This document shows positions 27,855 through 35,704 of a stretch of DNA of 64,000 bases, piece by piece. A model generated the notes under the pieces. It did not search any database, was not told where the DNA came from, and worked only from the letters and a program-made list of their open reading frames with translations. Numbering within the stretch: the first letter of the stretch is position 1; each line of letters starts with the position of its first letter. The stretch is taken from the NCBI RefSeq assembly GCF_021284765.1, contig NZ_CP089924.1:248001-312000 (forward strand). Reading direction: 5' to 3'. Both the position numbers and the translations under genes were made by a program. The stretch is from Lysobacter sp. 5GHs7-4 (GTDB lineage Bacteria > Pseudomonadota > Gammaproteobacteria > Xanthomonadales > Xanthomonadaceae).

Positions 27855-28212
27855 GTCCGGCACCGCCTCCGCGATCACGGTCACGCGCGTCGATCGCGCG
27901 GTGTTCGACGCCGCGTCGGGCAAGGACCCCACGCTCAAGCCCAGCTGCGAGGCGTGGACGCTGAGCGACAAACAGGTGGCGAGTTATTTCGCCGCCGCGC
28001 GCGAGTACCCGGACGGCACCCACGACACCTATTACTGGCTGCCCTGCTCGATCAAGGGCAGCCTACGTGCGGGCGGCCAGGACTGGGACTTCGAGATCAA
28101 CGCCGCCGCCACCGCCACCTGGACCCGCGGCGACACCGTGCGCAAGTGGGGCTGCGACGCCAAAGCCTGCGAGCCGCTGGTGCTGATGATGCCGGATGGG
28201 AACGATCCCTGA
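27754..28212 (+). CDS. Predicted lipoprotein overlapping the amidase gene; candidate immunity protein
   Basis: This protein of about 152 residues has a basic N-terminus, a hydrophobic stretch (CLLALPLLL) and a possible lipobox LLSC. The mature part has cysteines in PSCEAW, LPCSIKG and WGCDAKACEPL, consistent with disulfides, and a strand-rich core. The gene begins inside the amidase gene in another frame (101 bases from ATG 27754; an earlier ATG is at 27730). Immunity proteins against type IV peptidoglycan-cleaving effectors are typically periplasmic lipoproteins encoded beside the effector. Position and export support that role here; no family was recognised, so the function is unproven. Confidence 0.65.
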   Translation: MPSRTRPRAKARICTCLLALPLLLSCSHPGPAAKSGTASAITVTRVDRAVFDAASGKDPTLKPSCEAWTLSDKQVASYFAAAREYPDGTHDTYYWLPCSIKGSLRAGGQDWDFEINAAATATWTRGDTVRKWGCDAKACEPLVLMMPDGNDP

Positions 28213-28221
28213 GTATCGTCC

Positions 28222-28301
28222 GTAGGGCGCGGCGAGCCGCAGGCGAACCGCGCCGTCGCCTTCGAGTTAGGCACGATGATGCGGTTAGCGCCGCATCCTA
28301 C
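28222..28301. repeat. GTAGGgcGCGG...CCGCAtCCTAC repeat element
   Basis: A degenerate palindromic element starts GTAGGGCGCGGCGAGCCGCAG and ends GCGGTTAGCGCCGCATCCTAC. A related copy (GTAGGATGCGGTGAACCGCAG...) is at 30891-30963. This is a third repeat family, distinct from the GGAGCGGCG and GTCATTCC families. It lies between convergent genes. Confidence 0.7.
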
Positions 28302-28978
28302 TTGCTGATTGCCGATGAGTTGAAATGGATCGATCTGTGGGGTTCGAATCGGACAACGACGCCCGATCGAAGGTCGACATGCCAACTCGCTCGCTCTACG
28401 CCGTCGATGCTGTATGTCACGACAAGATTGTGAGTCGTATCGATCACGCCCGGCCCCACTGGTCGCCGTGCCGACCAGCTGCGCTCCTTGGTGTCGAACC
28501 AGGCCATTTGCCCATCGTCGATGGCCCGTATCTCGTCCTGCTTTTGGGCTATGACCAGATTTATGGCCTGACCGTGTGGCATCGGCGCAAGCGTAATTTC
28601 GGTTGCGTTCGGAGCGGCGAAATCGATGAATTCAGATCGGGCAAATGCGGCTATTTCGTCCACCAGGTTTCGCGACGGCGCGGCGAAAGGCGCCGCATCC
28701 GGAATCATCCATAGAACGGTCTCGCCCGGCGTCAAGGCAGCCATGCGTACTTTCAGTTCTTCGACGGACGCGATCTTGTCGCCGCTGGCGAGCACTTCCT
28801 CTGGTGTCTTGCTGCGATTGGTTCCGTTGAGCAAAACGAAACGCCAAGGCCCGGTTCCGGACTCTCGCCAGCTGTACAACTCCTTGTCCTTGAAGCTGGG
28901 TCTCTCGGTGCCATGTGCCTCAGAAGCAGCCACGGCACTGGAAAATGCAAGCAGGATCGGCAGCAGGAAAGAGCGCAT
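28298..28978 (-). CDS. Exported hypothetical protein
   Basis: This 226-residue protein has a cleavable signal peptide (FLLPILLAFSSAVAASEA). The mature part is soluble with mixed strands and helices (WRFVLLNGTNRSKTPEEVL, LVDEIAAFARSEFIDFAA, NLVVTYSIDGVERASWHVDL). No family is recognised. It is the last of five consecutive genes for uncharacterised exported or membrane-anchored proteins on this strand and is somewhat lower in GC than the enzymes around it. Confidence 0.65.
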   Translation of the reverse strand: MRSFLLPILLAFSSAVAASEAHGTERPSFKDKELYSWRESGTGPWRFVLLNGTNRSKTPEEVLASGDKIASVEELKVRMAALTPGETVLWMIPDAAPFAAPSRNLVDEIAAFARSEFIDFAAPNATEITLAPMPHGQAINLVIAQKQDEIRAIDDGQMAWFDTKERSWSARRPVGPGVIDTTHNLVVTYSIDGVERASWHVDLRSGVVVRFEPHRSIHFNSSAISK

Positions 28979-29060
28979 GCAAGATTACTCAATACCAGAA
29001 CAGGGTGATCGCACCGCGCTAGGCTAGCTGCCGCCCCGATTATGCGGTTGACATCGCATC

Positions 29061-29561
29061 CTACTCTCCATCCGACAGATTCATGTCGGATGCTTCGGAA
29101 CTTGGCATTGGCGTGCGTCCCGTTGGCTGGCGCTCGACATCGATTACACCCAACTCGAAATAGTTCGGCCCCAGCACGCGCTTCTCGAACGTCCAGGTCA
29201 TTAGAACGGCGTCGTCCTTTTTGATCACGACCGTCACCCCATGTCGCAGAGGGTTTGCCATCGAGAGGAATAGCTGGCGTCGCGAATCCACCGCGATATC
29301 GAACCGTCCTTCTTCGTCTGTGGTTGCTTGAAGGACGCCACCCATATCCTTGATCGAAACCGTGGCATCGACTACCGGCATTCCATTGCTCACCACCTGC
29401 CCTTTACCGCCGGTCAACTCCGATACGGGCTGGTAGGAGAAGCACGCCCGCAGGATCAATGCCAGAACCGCGGCTGCGCCCACAAAACGAAGCGTGTTGA
29501 CCACGATCCAGCGCCTGGACTTGCGCGTGCCCGCAGCTGTATCTGGATCAGTAGTTCTCAT
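29061..29561 (-). CDS. Membrane-anchored protein with carboxypeptidase-regulatory-like domain
   Basis: This protein of about 166 residues has one N-terminal membrane segment (FVGAAAVLALILRACF, about residues 23-38). A beta-sandwich domain of the carboxypeptidase regulatory-like type follows: GKGQVVSNGMPVVDATVSIK, then TTDEEGRFDIAV. It resembles small Xanthomonadales proteins classed as DUF6795, but this is a visual match only. ATG 29561 was chosen because it places the membrane segment sensibly. Function is unknown; it is part of the exported-protein cluster. Confidence 0.6.
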   Translation of the reverse strand: MRTTDPDTAAGTRKSRRWIVVNTLRFVGAAAVLALILRACFSYQPVSELTGGKGQVVSNGMPVVDATVSIKDMGGVLQATTDEEGRFDIAVDSRRQLFLSMANPLRHGVTVVIKKDDAVLMTWTFEKRVLGPNYFELGVIDVERQPTGRTPMPSSEASDMNLSDGE

Positions 29562-29612
29562 CGCGACTAACCCTGGGTCAAGACACGCCGCCAATCTTGG
29601 ATATCGGACGTC

Positions 29613-30167
29613 TCACGGAGTCGTGCGGGTGGCCTTGCCTTCCATCACGCTGACGATGCGGCGCCCGCCCTGGTCGCGGGTGTTGGAAACGACCAGAACC
29701 TTTTCGCGCAACGGCTCCAGCTGGATCTCAAGACTGCTGGCCGGCTTTCCAGGAGCGCTGAAAATGCCGTACAGCCTTGGGAACTCCAGCACGTCGCGAA
29801 TGGAAGTGCTGCTGCGAAAAACGCCCTCCTGCGCCACGGGCGGGCGCCGGATCGAGCCGATCCGGTCGAGCGCGATCCGCTTGTCGTTGACGATCAGGGT
29901 GCCGCCGTCGTCCAGCCGATCGGTGAAACAAAATACGTAGGTCGAGGTTATTGCCTGCTTGGCAGGCTCGCCCTTCCACTTGAAGTCGCCGTCGTAACTG
30001 CTGGTGTAGCCCGAGCCGCGCGCCGACGAGCCCAGCTCGCGTATGGGCCCGCTCAATTGCTCGGTGAATGTGCCCTTCCAGCATTCTTCAGGCGCAGGGT
30101 CCGCGCCGAATGCGGTGGTGGGCGCTGCGAGCCCTAGCGCCGCTACCAATGCCAGCGAGCGATACAT
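29613..30167 (-). CDS. Exported hypothetical protein
   Basis: This 184-residue protein has a signal peptide (LALVAALGLAAPTTAFGA). The mature domain has two cysteines (EECWKGT and YVFCFTD) and ends in a strand-rich segment (IQLEPLREKVLVVSNTR). No family is recognised. It lies upstream of the carboxypeptidase-regulatory-like gene (51-base gap) and may share its transcript. Confidence 0.65.
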   Translation of the reverse strand: MYRSLALVAALGLAAPTTAFGADPAPEECWKGTFTEQLSGPIRELGSSARGSGYTSSYDGDFKWKGEPAKQAITSTYVFCFTDRLDDGGTLIVNDKRIALDRIGSIRRPPVAQEGVFRSSTSIRDVLEFPRLYGIFSAPGKPASSLEIQLEPLREKVLVVSNTRDQGGRRIVSVMEGKATRTTP

Positions 30168-30290
30168 GATGGCGATGATCCTTACAGGGCCTTGGAAGGC
30201 GAAGCGTAGCGTTCGTGCTGCGCATAACTCAAATGCTCAACCGCAGGCTTGCTGCCGGATGCGTTGTGCCGCGTCCATTCCCGGTACGCG

Positions 30291-30863
30291 CTATTTGTTC
30301 CGATGGTCAGGCGCCTCAGGGGCCACCTCCGGGTCGGCCGCCGCGGCGGCCGGGGCGATCAAAGCCCAAGTGCCGCTATTGCACGTCAGTGGAATCGCGC
30401 CATAGCGGTCGATCACCGGAATGGCGTCCCAGGTCCAGGGGCCGCAAGATTCCGCGGATGACCTCCCGCTCTCGCCCAGGCCGGTATCGGCGGTGGTGCG
30501 GCACTGTTTCCACCGATCCAGTTTCTCGTTGAAAGCCAGAATATCGGGCCCATGCAGGTTGACGATCACGGCGGTGGCGCCATCCTCGTTGCTCTGCAAC
30601 TCGCGAAACTGGATGGACATGCGCCGTCCGTGCTCGCGCAGCATCGCCGCATCCGGCGATTCCTCGATACGACGGCATTCGTTTTGCCAGAACGCGTCGC
30701 CGCCGACCGCCGCGACTTCGCGCACGCAGTCGGTCAACGGCATTGCGGTGGCGGCGGCGAAGCGTTCGAGCAAGGGCTGCAGTTCGCTCTCCTCGCAGGC
30801 TCGGGCCTGGCCCTGCGCGAGCAGCAGTGCCGCACACAACGTTACGATGCGTTTGACGTTCAT
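30291..30863 (-). CDS. Exported hypothetical protein
   Basis: This protein of about 190 residues has a short signal peptide (IVTLCAALLLAQGQARA). The mature part has Cys residues in ACEESEL, LTDCVRE, QNECRRIE, QCRTT, ESCGPW and LTCNSG, so several disulfides are possible. A strand segment (GATAVIVNLHG) and a Pro/Ala-rich tail are also seen. ATG 30863 is the first start that gives a good signal; the longer frame upstream is part of a repeat. Function is unknown. Confidence 0.62.
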   Translation of the reverse strand: MNVKRIVTLCAALLLAQGQARACEESELQPLLERFAAATAMPLTDCVREVAAVGGDAFWQNECRRIEESPDAAMLREHGRRMSIQFRELQSNEDGATAVIVNLHGPDILAFNEKLDRWKQCRTTADTGLGESGRSSAESCGPWTWDAIPVIDRYGAIPLTCNSGTWALIAPAAAAADPEVAPEAPDHRNK

Positions 30864-30890
30864 ACCGCATCCTAGCAGCCGTAGGATGCG

Positions 30891-30963
30891 GTGAACCGCA
30901 GGCGAACCGCATCGTCGCGCGGCGCCGGGCGTCTGCGTCGGTGCGGTTTGCACCGCACCCTAC
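30891..30963. repeat. GTAGGATGCGG-type repeat element
   Basis: Copy of the third repeat family. GTAGGATGCGGTGAACCGC is followed by GCGAACCGCATCG and closed by GGTGCGGTTTGCACCGCACC, a near-perfect hairpin arm. It lies between two exported-protein genes on the same strand. Confidence 0.7.
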
Positions 30964-31022
30964 CGCGGCGTCGGCCCATCGCTGGATTCGCCGGAATAGG
31001 CCGCCGCGACGGCCGGGCCTTT

Positions 31023-31556
31023 TTACAGACTCATGTCCGTGATGTGCTTCTTGAACGCCATCGTCCGCATGTACTGCGTATAGTCTCGTTCGAGGAAGGT
31101 GCGCATGTCGGCCTCCTCGTCCGTGGCCAGGATGCGCACCATGTTGCCGCGCGAGTCGATACGGATATGACCGACGTAGGTGATGGCGCCGGCTTCGACG
31201 CTGAACTTGTTCGAGGAGTGGAAACTCGCCTCGCGGCCGACCACGACGATCTTGCTCCACATGTAGTCGCCCGCGGTCACCGGCATCACCCAGTACTTTT
31301 CCGGTTGATTGACGAATATGGCTTCGTCCGGGCCGATGAAGGCCTCGGCCATGGACGAACCGAAGGTCTCCTGAGCGCGGAACTTCTTGAACTGCAATTG
31401 CAGCCAGGACTGGTTGCTCTCGACCTTGAACACCAGCACGCCCTTGCTGGGCGCGATGCGCTTGCCGTCGGCGAGGTTGCGCGAGGTCGCGCAGGCGGAC
31501 AACACCAGGACCAGCGCCAAAATCGCCAGGCACCGAAATGCTTTCATCAGTTTCAT
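31023..31556 (-). CDS. Predicted lipoprotein, unknown function
   Basis: This protein of about 177 residues has a signal peptide (AILALVLVLSAC) with lipobox LSAC. The mature part (KGVLVFKVESNQSW, SKIVVVGREASF, ITYVGHIRIDSRGN) has a strand pattern seen in DUF2846-like lipoproteins, but the match is weak. It could start at ATG 31556 or ATG 31547. It is the first gene of the five-gene exported-protein cluster. Confidence 0.7.
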   Translation of the reverse strand: MKLMKAFRCLAILALVLVLSACATSRNLADGKRIAPSKGVLVFKVESNQSWLQLQFKKFRAQETFGSSMAEAFIGPDEAIFVNQPEKYWVMPVTAGDYMWSKIVVVGREASFHSSNKFSVEAGAITYVGHIRIDSRGNMVRILATDEEADMRTFLERDYTQYMRTMAFKKHITDMSL

Positions 31557-31686
31557 GGAACCCCTGTTCGCGTATCGGTTAGGCACGTCCGCCGCGCCCC
31601 CAGCGCGGGGCGCCATGGTCGGCAACGCGCTCGGACGGTGTCAACGCGAGGTCACGCGCCTGCGCCGAACCGGTTGGCCGCAAAGA

Positions 31687-31712
31687 CGAAGGGCGCCCTG
31701 CGGCGCCCTTCG
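31687..31712 (-). terminator. Hairpin terminator downstream of the alpha/beta hydrolase gene
   Basis: CGAAGGGCGCC and GGCGCCCTTCG form an 11-base-pair stem with a four-base loop, 24 bases after the hydrolase stop codon on the minus strand. The T tract that follows is short (TCTTTG), so it may be weak or Rho-assisted. Confidence 0.65.
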
Positions 31713-31736
31713 TTGCTGCCATCGAAACGCGCCGAC

Positions 31737-33128
31737 TTAGGGCTTGGCGGCCTTAGGCGCAGCCGCGGCGGGCGTCGCCGCCGGTGCCGCCGGCGCTCCA
31801 CCCGCCAACACCTGCGCATCGCCGTACGGCCCGCGCCCCAGCTTGCCGGTCTTGATCCAGTCCAGCTGCAGGCGGAAGTAGCCGTCGGCGATGCGGGTTT
31901 CGGTGCGTTCGCCGTTGGCTGCGGTTTCGAACTTGAGGATGCCGTGGTCGGTTTCGGGGAACACCACCAGGGTCAGCGGACGGCCCGCGGCGGCGACCGA
32001 TTGCAGGCGGTCGCGGGTTTCCTCCGGCGGCGCCTCGCGATCGGCGCCGGCCAGCATCCACAGCTGCGGCACCTTGAGTTCGCGCAGCACCGGCATCGGG
32101 TCGTAGTCCCAGCTGGTGCCCTTGTCGAGTTCGGGTTCCATCGCCTTGAGCTGCTGCGGCGTGTGCGACACCACCAGGCCGGTGTACTCGCCCTTCATCG
32201 CGCCCCACCACTTTTCCTGGCCGTACTTGTTGCGCGCCACGGTCAGCGCGTCCCAGCCGTCCTTGCCGTGCGAGGCGACGATGGTGCCGGTGGCGTCGGT
32301 GACTTCGCGCGCCTTGGCGACCACGTCGTCGCCGTAGCCGGCGTTGCGCAGGTCCAGCGCGACCTGGCCGGCGTCCTCGCCCAGCGGGCTGATCGCCATG
32401 CCGTAGCCGACCGCGACGAAAGCCGCTTCCGGCGTCTTGCTGGCGGCCAGCGGCGCGATCCAGCCGGCCTGGCTGCCGCCGTGGAAACCGATCTTGCCGG
32501 CGCGCTTGCCGGCCAGGCGCTTGGCTTCCAGCAGCGCGGCCTTGGCGTCGTCGGACAGCAGATAGAAGTCTTGCGTGTACTTGCCGCCGGACTCGCCGGT
32601 GCCGCGCTTGTCGTAGACGAACACGCCCACGCCGTTGGCCGGGAACAGGTTCTGCACGTGGTAGCGGTTGACGCCGGAGTAGTCTTCCGAGCCGTGCACG
32701 GTGACGATGATCGGCACCGGGCCGCTGCCGCGCGGCAGCACCAGGCGGCCGCGCAGGTTGACCCCGTTGCCCTCGAAGCGGGTCTCGGTGATGTCGAACT
32801 TGAGCTTGCTGCCGTTCTTGCCGTCGAACGAAATCTTGCCCTGCGCGCACTCGCCGAAGCTCACGCGCACGTTGTCGGCGCGCTCGGTCCAGCCCAGGGT
32901 GCCGGTCCACTGGCCGTCGCGCTCGCTGAGGCGGCCGGTGCGGCCGTCGATCAGGCGCCAGCGCAGCGCGCCTTTGTCGGCGTTGGCGACGTCGACGATG
33001 CTGCCGTCGTCGAGACGGTAGGCGCCGGCGTGGCAGCTGGTGGTGTCGGTGGCGTTGGAAGCCAGCGCGGCCGGGCAGATCAGCGCGGCGGCCAGGGCCA
33101 GGACTAGCGGAATGCGGACGTGGGGCAT
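31737..33128 (-). CDS. Exported alpha/beta hydrolase
   Basis: This 463-residue protein has a signal peptide (LVLALAAALICPAALAS). An N-terminal beta-rich region (residues 25-125) is followed by an alpha/beta hydrolase domain. The nucleophile elbow is GFHGGSQAGW (Ser in GGSQAG), the oxyanion region is VHGSEDYSG, the acid is probably Asp in LAGADREAP and the base is His in TDHGI. A Pro/Ala-rich tail closes the protein. It probably acts as a periplasmic esterase or peptidase; the substrate is unknown. It may continue the same strand's run from the hydroxyproline genes but has its own gap. Confidence 0.82.
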   Translation of the reverse strand: MPHVRIPLVLALAAALICPAALASNATDTTSCHAGAYRLDDGSIVDVANADKGALRWRLIDGRTGRLSERDGQWTGTLGWTERADNVRVSFGECAQGKISFDGKNGSKLKFDITETRFEGNGVNLRGRLVLPRGSGPVPIIVTVHGSEDYSGVNRYHVQNLFPANGVGVFVYDKRGTGESGGKYTQDFYLLSDDAKAALLEAKRLAGKRAGKIGFHGGSQAGWIAPLAASKTPEAAFVAVGYGMAISPLGEDAGQVALDLRNAGYGDDVVAKAREVTDATGTIVASHGKDGWDALTVARNKYGQEKWWGAMKGEYTGLVVSHTPQQLKAMEPELDKGTSWDYDPMPVLRELKVPQLWMLAGADREAPPEETRDRLQSVAAAGRPLTLVVFPETDHGILKFETAANGERTETRIADGYFRLQLDWIKTGKLGRGPYGDAQVLAGGAPAAPAATPAAAAPKAAKP

Positions 33129-33239
33129 GGTGCGATCTCGTTGGGGCGGCGCGCAGCGCCGGTGCGATGTCCGTGGGTGGGATGCGCGAACGCGGGCGTC
33201 GGTTGCATCCTCTCGGAGGGATTGTGCCGCAGGCGCGGC

Positions 33240-33752
33240 TCAGCAGTCGTTGTGATCGTGCTCCACGCGCTCCAACGCGTCGGCGTAGCGCGTCAGTTCG
33301 GCCGCGCTCGCGCGCGCTGCGCTTAGTGCGACCGGCAGCAGGCGCTCGCCGTCGGGGCTGAGCCAGCGGCCGGCGAGGCGGTCGCCGTCGGCGCGCAGCA
33401 GCATGGCGCCGGTGATGCCGGTGCCGGGCACGGTCTCGACCAGGCTCAGGTGGCGGCTGTCGCGCGTGGCCTGCAGCAGCAGCCAGTTCGACACGCCGTC
33501 GTAGCGGTACATGGCGCGCACCAGGCGGTGGTGGCCGCCGCAGGGCGAGGCTTCGTCGACCAGGTACAGGGTGACCGCGCGCGTGCCGACCTTGCCGCGG
33601 TAAACGCGTTGCGCGGTTTCGCTGGCGTCTTCGGCCACCCAGGCCGGTGCCGCGGGGGTGGCGGCCTGCAACGGTGCGCCTATCAGTGCCGCGGCCAGCG
33701 CGACGGTCGCGAGCAGCGCGCGCCGGCCGGACCGGCGATGGTGTGGGTTCAC
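33240..33752 (-). CDS. Exported hypothetical protein (GTG start)
   Basis: This protein of about 170 residues has a hydrophobic export signal (ALLATVALAAALIGAPLQA) after a basic start. GTG 33752 is favoured because AGGGAGG lies seven bases upstream; an in-frame ATG further upstream lacks this. The mature part has strands such as RAVTLYLVDEASPCGGHH and ends near the acidic HDHNDC. No family is recognised. It lies between the alpha/beta hydrolase and DUF885 genes, same strand. Confidence 0.6.
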   Translation of the reverse strand: MNPHHRRSGRRALLATVALAAALIGAPLQAATPAAPAWVAEDASETAQRVYRGKVGTRAVTLYLVDEASPCGGHHRLVRAMYRYDGVSNWLLLQATRDSRHLSLVETVPGTGITGAMLLRADGDRLAGRWLSPDGERLLPVALSAARASAAELTRYADALERVEHDHNDC

Positions 33753-33845
33753 GGCGTGGCCTCCCTGTCTCGCGTCGGCGGGCAGCATGCCACAACCGTC
33801 GCGGCCGGCTCCGCGGCCGCGTTCGCGAACCGGCGGCGGCGCGGC

Positions 33846-35639
33846 TTAGTGCGCGGCGGCAGGCGCGGCGCTGGTGTCCTTGCTGTCGGCGACGAAGCGG
33901 CGCATCTCACGCTCCAGCACCGGCAGCGGCACCGAGCCCAGGTTCAGCAGCGCGTCGTGGAATTTCGCCTCGTTGAAGCGATCGCCCAGCTGCGTCTGCG
34001 CTTCGCTGCGCAGCTGGCGGATGCTGCGATAACCCAGGTAATAGGCCAGCGCCTGGCCGGGCCAGCTGATGTAGCGGTCGACCTCGGTGCGGATGTCGTG
34101 CGGCGCCAGCGCGGTATGTTCGGACAGGTAGTCGATGGCCTGCTGGCGGCTCCAGCCGTACTCGTGCAGGCCGGTGTCGATGACCAGGCGCGCGGCGCGC
34201 CACATCTCGAAGGTGAGGCGGCCGAAATCCTCGTACGGGGTTTCGTACACGCCCAGCTCGATGCCCAGCCATTCGGTGTACAGGCCCCAGCCCTCGCCGT
34301 AGCCGGAGAAATAGGTCTGGCGGCGGAAGTCGGGCCGGTCCGGCGCTTCCAGGGCCATCGCCGCCTGATGGCTGTGGCCGGGCACGCATTCGTGCAGGGT
34401 CAGCGCGGCCAGCGTGTACAGCGGACGCGACGGCAGGTCGTAGGTGTTCATCAGGCACGAGTCCAGGCCGCCGCGGCCGGAGGTGTAGACCGGCGCGATG
34501 TCGTCCGGCACCGGCAGGATCGCGAAGCGCTTGCGCGGCAGCTGGGTGAACAGATCCTCCAGGCGCCCGTCGACCTTCTTGGTCACGTAGGCCGAGTACG
34601 ACAGCAGCTCGCGCGGGGTCTTGGCGTAGAACTGCGGGTCGCTGCGCAGGAAGGCCAGGAATTCCGGGAAGCTGCCCTTGAAACCGGACTTGCGCATCAC
34701 CTCCTGCATTTCGGCGGAGATGCGCGCGACTTCCCGCATGCCGATCTCGTGGATCTGCGCGGGCGTCAGCTGCAGCGTGGTGTATTCGAGCACCTGGCTG
34801 CGGTAGAACGCCTCGCCGTCGGGCAGTTCGCGCGCGGCGGTGCTGGTGCGCGTGCGCGGCAGGTATTCCTCGCGCATGAACTTCAGCAGGCGCGCGTAGG
34901 CCGGCGCCACTTCGTCGCGGATCGCGCGTTCGGCTTCGGCCTGGAACGCGCGGCGGGTGCCCTCGCCCAGATGGGCGGGGATGGACGCGAAGGTGACCGA
35001 GAACGGGTTGTCCGGGCCGGCCTTGGCATAGGGCTCGATGGTGCGGTCGCGGCCTTCGATGCTCACGCGCGGCACGCTGTAGCCGCGCGCCAGGCCGGCG
35101 CGCATGTTGGCGATGTTCTCGTCGAAGTAGCGCGGCAGGTCGTGCAGACGGCCGAGCAGGCGGCGGTAGTCTTCGGCGCGCTGGTAAGGGCGACGCGGGT
35201 TCAGACCGCCCCAGAAGAAGGTGTCGCTGTTGAACGGCGCCTCATAGGTGCGGTAGCGCGCGTTGTTGAGCTGCGCGGCGACCGAGGTGCGGAACACGGC
35301 GGCGTTGATGCGCTCCTCGTCGGACAGCGCCGATTCGGGGATGGCGTCCAGTTTGGCCAGCACGTCGCCCCAATACGCGGCGCGGCGCTGCCAGGCCTGC
35401 GCGGTCACGCTGGGCATGCGGTCGCCGTCTTCCCAGCGGCCGTCGGGTTCGCGCACCTGCACGAACTCGGTCTGGCGCCAGCGCCATTCGGCGTCGTAGA
35501 GCGCGCGCAGCTGGCGGGTGGCCTCGTTGGGCGCGGCCGTGGTTGTTTCGGCGGCGGCCTCGGCGGCCGTCGCCGGCGCGACGGCGGTCAGCGCCAGCGC
35601 GGCCAGCAACAGGGACGGACACAGCAGGCGGACGATCAT
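33846..35639 (-). CDS. Exported DUF885 family protein (predicted metallopeptidase)
   Basis: This 597-residue protein has a signal peptide (LLAALALTAVAPATAAE). Its DUF885 domain includes LHECVPGHSHQ at residues 415-425, with His416, Glu417 and His422/424 as likely metal ligands, then FSGYGEGWGLYTEWLG. DUF885 proteins are distant relatives of M32-like carboxypeptidases and are thought to be zinc hydrolases; the substrate is unproven. The gene begins 65 bases after the stop codon of the semialdehyde dehydrogenase gene. A joint role in breaking down imino-acid-rich peptides is possible but is inference. Confidence 0.85.
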   Translation of the reverse strand: MIVRLLCPSLLLAALALTAVAPATAAEAAAETTTAAPNEATRQLRALYDAEWRWRQTEFVQVREPDGRWEDGDRMPSVTAQAWQRRAAYWGDVLAKLDAIPESALSDEERINAAVFRTSVAAQLNNARYRTYEAPFNSDTFFWGGLNPRRPYQRAEDYRRLLGRLHDLPRYFDENIANMRAGLARGYSVPRVSIEGRDRTIEPYAKAGPDNPFSVTFASIPAHLGEGTRRAFQAEAERAIRDEVAPAYARLLKFMREEYLPRTRTSTAARELPDGEAFYRSQVLEYTTLQLTPAQIHEIGMREVARISAEMQEVMRKSGFKGSFPEFLAFLRSDPQFYAKTPRELLSYSAYVTKKVDGRLEDLFTQLPRKRFAILPVPDDIAPVYTSGRGGLDSCLMNTYDLPSRPLYTLAALTLHECVPGHSHQAAMALEAPDRPDFRRQTYFSGYGEGWGLYTEWLGIELGVYETPYEDFGRLTFEMWRAARLVIDTGLHEYGWSRQQAIDYLSEHTALAPHDIRTEVDRYISWPGQALAYYLGYRSIRQLRSEAQTQLGDRFNEAKFHDALLNLGSVPLPVLEREMRRFVADSKDTSAAPAAAH

Positions 35640-35704
35640 GCGCGAACTCTCGGTAACGATGGTGGGCGGCGAAGCGGGACGCGCAGGCGCTCGGCGGCGA
35701 CGTC

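Noticed and set aside
30891..33107. 738-codon open frame on the plus strand opposite the alpha/beta hydrolase
   Set aside because: Antisense to the hydrolase gene and to a lipoprotein gene; no domain is seen.
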